Positions 5,881-9,281 of a stretch of 9,281 bases of DNA are shown piece after piece. This DNA is from JBFJVZ01 sp041623895 (GTDB lineage: Bacteria; Planctomycetota; Planctomycetia; Pirellulales; Pirellulaceae), in contig JBFJVZ010000325.1 of assembly GCA_041623895.1 (NCBI GenBank), positions 1 to 9,281 of the forward strand, in the 5' to 3' direction. Numbering within the stretch: position 1 is the first letter of the stretch; the number at the start of each line of letters is the position of its first letter. Made by a program: the position numbers and the translations under genes. A model generated the notes under the pieces. It was given only the letters and a program-made list of their open reading frames with translations. It ran no database searches and was not told the DNA's origin.

Positions 5881-8800
5881 ATGTCTGACCGCTTCTTTTC
5901 CACTTTGTTCGTTTTGCTCCTGATCACATCGATTTCCCACGGTGCTGATCCGTTGCGGTTTGATCGAGATATCCGCCCGATCTTGTCCGACAAGTGCTTC
6001 TTCTGTCATGGTCCCGATCATGAACATCGCGAAGCGGATCTGCGACTGGATCTGGAGGACCAGGCGAAGCAGGATGCGATCGTGCCCGGTGACGCTGAAG
6101 CGAGCGAATTGGTGGTACGAGTTTTGTCCGATGATCCCGATGCGATCATGCCGCCGCCGGATGCAAACAAGGAGTTGTCGGCGGAGGAAAAGGATCTGCT
6201 GGTCCGCTGGATCGGGGAAGGGGCGAACTGGACACAGCATTGGTCGTTCATTCCACCGGTGGCTTCACAGTACCCGCAGCTGAAAGATAAGGACTGGGCC
6301 AACAATCCCATCGACCAGTTCACGCGTGCGCTGATGGAGTTGAAAGGACTGCAGCCGCAACCAGAAGCAACGCGAGAAAAACTGATTCGGCGTTTGACTT
6401 ATGATTTGACCGGCTTGCCGCCAACGCTGGATGAAATCGACGCGTTCATCAACGATACCTCTGCCAACGCTTATGAGAAAGTTGTCGATCGACTTCTGCA
6501 GTCTCACCATTACGGCGAAAGAATGGCGCTGATGTGGCTGGACGCCGCCCGCTACGGCGACACAAGTGTTTATCACGCCGACGGACCGCGCGATATGTGG
6601 GGGTGGCGCGACGCGGTCATCGACGCTTACAACCACAACATGCCGTTCGATCAGTTCTCGATCTTGCAGCTCGCGGGCGATCTGGTTCCCGATGCCACAA
6701 TACAGCAAAAAATCCTGGCGGGATTCAATCGCAACAACGGAACGACTGACGAAGGCGGGGCGATCGCAGAGGAATATCGCGTGGAGTATGCGGTCGACCG
6801 CGTCAAAACAACGTCCACCGTTTGGATGGGGTTGACGATGGAGTGCGCACAATGCCACGACCACAAGTACGATCCGATTTCGCAACAAGAGTATTACCAG
6901 TTCTATGCTTTCTTTAACGTCAGCAGTGACGGCGGTATGCAGACGCGTAACGGAAACGCGGCGCCGATCCTGCAGGTGCCGGATCCAGAAAAGGAACAGC
7001 AGCTGCCGATCGTTCAATCACAACTGGCAGACGCAAAACTTCAACTCCAGCAGCGAGCAGAGCAGTCGCAGCCGGATTTTGAAAAGTGGTTGACTGCCCA
7101 GTCTGGCGACCCGGACACGCAACCCATGATTCCGCCGGAGCCAATTCTGAACGTCCCGTTGTGGGAAGGGAAGGACAACACCGTTGGCGATCTGGTCGAT
7201 GCGAATCGCAAGGGGCAAATCAAAGGCAAAGTCGAATGGGTAAAATCGAGATCCGATTGGGCGCTCAAGTTCAACGGCAGCAACTTTGTCGACCTCGGCA
7301 ACGTTGGTGATTTTGAACGCACCGATTCGTTCTCTTACGGCGGATGGGTGAAGCCGCAAAAGGGTGCGACCGGCGCTCTGTTGGCCCGCATGGATGACGG
7401 GAGTGCTTATCGCGGTTACGACGTGCTGGTTGGTGACGGCAAAATCTCGGTGCACATCATCAACACCTGGCCCACCAATGCGGTCAAAGTCAACTCAAAG
7501 AAACGATTGAAAGCCGACACGTGGCAACACGTTTTCGTGACTTACGACGGTACTTCCAAAGCCGCCGGCATCAAAATCTACGTTGATGGTGAACCATGGG
7601 AGTGGGATATCGAACAGGATCGGCTGACCGAAACCACGAAAACTAACAAGACGTTGCTGATCGGCAGCCGGACGCCAGGCTCTCGTTTCAAAGGCGAGAT
7701 CGATGAAGTGCAAATGTTCGCCAGATGCCTGGACGCAGATGAAGTCCAGTCGCTGGCCAAGTCGTCGTCGGTGCAAGCACTGTTGGCAGTCGAGCCGGAT
7801 CAGCGCAGCGAACAGCAAATCGAGGCGCTACGCAGTTTTTATCTGCAATCCGAGGACGAACCGTACAAGAAACTTTCCCGGCAAATCGAGAAATTGAACA
7901 AGCAAGCCGAAGAGCTCGAAAAGCCGCTAACCTCGGTGATGGTCATGGGCGACATGGAAAAGCCCCGCGAAACATTCGTGCTGAACCGTGGCGCCTACGA
8001 CTCTCCCACTGACATCAAAGTTCAGCCGGAAACGATGTCAGCATTGCCCCCGATGGTTGCCGAGGCGCCGCGAAATCGTCTCGGTTTGGCGCAGTGGCTG
8101 TTCAGCGATGACCATCCACTAACCGCCCGCGTTGCCGTGAATCGTTATTGGCAATTATTTTTTGGTGCCGGTTTGGTCTCCACGCCGGAAGACTTTGGCG
8201 CTCAAGGCGAATTCCCGACGCATCCCGAGTTGCTGGATTACCTGGCGGTTGACTTCCGCGAAAACGGTTGGAATGTCAAGCGGTTGATCAAGCAAATCGT
8301 GATGTCTTCGACGTATCGGCAAAGTTCCGCGGCGCCGGCGGAACTGTATCAGCGCGATCCGGCGAATCAGTTTTTGGCGCGCGGTCCGCGATACCGATTG
8401 CAAGGCGAATTTATCCGCGACACGGCGCTTGTGCTAAGTGGATTATTGAACCAGAAGATCGGCGGACCAGGCGTCAAGCCGTATCAGCCGCCCGGACTAT
8501 GGGCCGAAGTCGGATTGGGCGGCAACCCCAAGTTCGTACAAGACCACGGTGACAAATTATATCGACGCAGTCTTTATACCTACTGGAAGCGTTCCGCGCC
8601 GCCGCCTTCGATGCAAATCTTCGACGCTCCCACGCGGGAAAAGTGCACCATTCGCCGCCCCAGAACAAATACGCCGCTGCAAGCCTTGGTGACGCTGAAT
8701 GATGTCCAATTTGTGGAGGCATCACGGCACTTTGCCCAGCGGTTGCTACGCGAAGGCGGTGATAGCGACGACAGCCGAATCACCTACGCGTTTCGGCTGG

Positions 8801-9018
8801 CAACGGCACGGCAACCGCGAACGGATGAACTGGAAGTTTTGCGAGATATTTTTTCGGCCGCACTGGAACGGTACCAAGCGGATACCGAAGCAGCGAAGGC
8901 GTTGCTTTCCAGCGGTGAATCGAAGCGAGACGAAGAACTTGATCTCGCTAATCACGCCGCCTGGACGATCGTGGCCAGCTCGATCCTGAATTTGGACGAG
9001 ACTCTGGTCAGGGAGTAG
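5881..9018 (+). CDS. Planctomycete cytochrome C-type protein: PSCyt1 - DUF1549 - LamG-like - DUF1553
   Basis: This 1045-residue protein is predicted to be exported. Residues 1-22 form a signal peptide (FFSTLFVLLLITSISHG). PSCyt1 follows (about 25-115) with CFFCH at 39-43, a c-type haem-binding motif. DUF1549/PSCyt2 spans roughly 140-350 (RRLTYDLTGLPPT, ERMALMWLDAARYGD, NRNNGTTDEGG) and has a second CxxCH, CAQCH, at 322-326. A Gln/Glu-rich coiled-coil-like linker (about 370-405) leads to a concanavalin A/LamG-like domain (about 424-624: ALKFNGSNFVDLG, FSYGGWVKP, WQHVFVTYDG, GEIDEVQMFAR). DUF1553/PSD1 ends the protein (about 731-985: RNRLGLAQWL, VNRYWQLFFGAGLV, RRPRTNTPLQALVTLND). All four family regions appear whole. 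I preferred ATG 5881 because it begins just before the signal peptide; TTG 5866 would add five residues. The ribosome binding site is weak in either case. The DUF1501 gene follows after 13 nt. Its substrate or electron partner is unknown. Confidence 0.9.
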   Translation: MSDRFFSTLFVLLLITSISHGADPLRFDRDIRPILSDKCFFCHGPDHEHREADLRLDLEDQAKQDAIVPGDAEASELVVRVLSDDPDAIMPPPDANKELSAEEKDLLVRWIGEGANWTQHWSFIPPVASQYPQLKDKDWANNPIDQFTRALMELKGLQPQPEATREKLIRRLTYDLTGLPPTLDEIDAFINDTSANAYEKVVDRLLQSHHYGERMALMWLDAARYGDTSVYHADGPRDMWGWRDAVIDAYNHNMPFDQFSILQLAGDLVPDATIQQKILAGFNRNNGTTDEGGAIAEEYRVEYAVDRVKTTSTVWMGLTMECAQCHDHKYDPISQQEYYQFYAFFNVSSDGGMQTRNGNAAPILQVPDPEKEQQLPIVQSQLADAKLQLQQRAEQSQPDFEKWLTAQSGDPDTQPMIPPEPILNVPLWEGKDNTVGDLVDANRKGQIKGKVEWVKSRSDWALKFNGSNFVDLGNVGDFERTDSFSYGGWVKPQKGATGALLARMDDGSAYRGYDVLVGDGKISVHIINTWPTNAVKVNSKKRLKADTWQHVFVTYDGTSKAAGIKIYVDGEPWEWDIEQDRLTETTKTNKTLLIGSRTPGSRFKGEIDEVQMFARCLDADEVQSLAKSSSVQALLAVEPDQRSEQQIEALRSFYLQSEDEPYKKLSRQIEKLNKQAEELEKPLTSVMVMGDMEKPRETFVLNRGAYDSPTDIKVQPETMSALPPMVAEAPRNRLGLAQWLFSDDHPLTARVAVNRYWQLFFGAGLVSTPEDFGAQGEFPTHPELLDYLAVDFRENGWNVKRLIKQIVMSSTYRQSSAAPAELYQRDPANQFLARGPRYRLQGEFIRDTALVLSGLLNQKIGGPGVKPYQPPGLWAEVGLGGNPKFVQDHGDKLYRRSLYTYWKRSAPPPSMQIFDAPTREKCTIRRPRTNTPLQALVTLNDVQFVEASRHFAQRLLREGGDSDDSRITYAFRLATARQPRTDELEVLRDIFSAALERYQADTEAAKALLSSGESKRDEELDLANHAAWTIVASSILNLDETLVRE

Positions 9019-9031
9019 AGGAGCAGAGAAT

Positions 9032-9281
9032 ATGGGTCTGGGAATACAGCATACAGAAGAGCCAATGAATCCGTTGCAAGAGTATCATCGTCAGATGACC
9101 CGTCGCCAACTGTTAATGCAGGGACGCGGATGTTTGGGCGCTGCTGCCCTGGCGACCTTGCTGGGCGCCGACCGCGCGTCGGCGATAACCGCATCGACGC
9201 CAAGCAACAAGTCCTACCCCGGGCTTGCCGGATTACCGCACTTTCATCCCACGGCCAAGCGGGTGATCTATCTGTTCATGA
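9032..9281 (+). CDS. DUF1501 family protein, 5' part (runs off the window)
   Basis: The first 83 codons are present. The N-terminus holds a Tat-type signal: TRRQLL, then a weakly hydrophobic stretch GCLGAAALATLLGADRASA with likely cleavage after ASA. The mature start reads YPGLAGLPHFHPTAKRVIYLFM, the characteristic opening of DUF1501 proteins, which belong to the alkaline phosphatase/sulfatase-like superfamily and commonly follow PSCyt/PSD1 genes in planctomycetes. AGAGGAG (9017-9023) lies 8 nt before ATG 9032 and overlaps the previous stop codon, supporting this start. ATG 9065 (MNPLQEYHRQ) resembles the usual family beginning and is the alternative. The pair is probably one transcription unit. 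Export by Tat implies folding, perhaps with a cofactor, before translocation; function is not established. Confidence 0.88.
   Translation, partial: MGLGIQHTEEPMNPLQEYHRQMTRRQLLMQGRGCLGAAALATLLGADRASAITASTPSNKSYPGLAGLPHFHPTAKRVIYLFM

Noticed and set aside
6265..7017. 250-codon minus-strand frame opposite the cytochrome gene
   Set aside because: It is an antisense shadow of the highly recognisable DUF1549 region, rich in Arg, Val and Ile as expected from reverse reading.

Overview
The window looks like planctomycete DNA, most likely from the Rhodopirellula/Pirellulaceae group. The evidence is a planctomycete-type cytochrome protein (PSCyt1 + DUF1549 + DUF1553) followed directly by a Tat-exported DUF1501 protein, a BlaI/M56 pair with a greatly extended extracytoplasmic part, GC-moderate DNA, and gene-poor spacers filled with small palindromic repeats. 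The taxon is inferred from protein families; no database search was possible.

Layout. Positions 1-616 are a decayed spacer. It holds the tail end of a DUF559-type endonuclease-like frame broken by a 57-nt hairpin repeat, a second perfect hairpin, a protein-like frame with an apparent frameshift, and then the control region of the next operon. Positions 617-4221 are a two-gene operon overlapping by 4 nt: a BlaI/MecI/CopY-type repressor and a 1073-residue M56 (BlaR1-like) membrane metallopeptidase. Its outer part is a chain of Ig-like/carboxypeptidase-regulatory-like segments rather than a penicillin-binding domain. Positions 4222-4674 are a spacer with a 10-bp inverted repeat and several weak open frames. 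Positions 4675-5046 encode a small secreted Tyr/Gly/Pro-rich protein. The N-terminal third of an IS256-family transposase follows 3 nt after its stop, broken by a stop codon and small indels. Positions 5491-5675 are a cluster of short palindromes with a perfect 21-bp tandem duplication. Positions 5881-9018 encode the large multidomain c-type cytochrome-like protein, and 9032-9281 is the start of a DUF1501 gene that runs off the window.

How the genes may work together. The repressor/M56 pair should act as a signal-transduction unit: an extracytoplasmic event activates the cytosolic zinc protease, the repressor is inactivated, and target promoters open. There is no beta-lactamase or penicillin-binding sensor here, so ligand and regulon are unknown. 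Two dyads upstream of the repressor gene are candidate autoregulatory operators. The cytochrome-like protein and the DUF1501 protein form the usual planctomycete pair and are probably co-transcribed; their biochemical role is not established. I saw no tRNA, rRNA, CRISPR array or intact mobile element.
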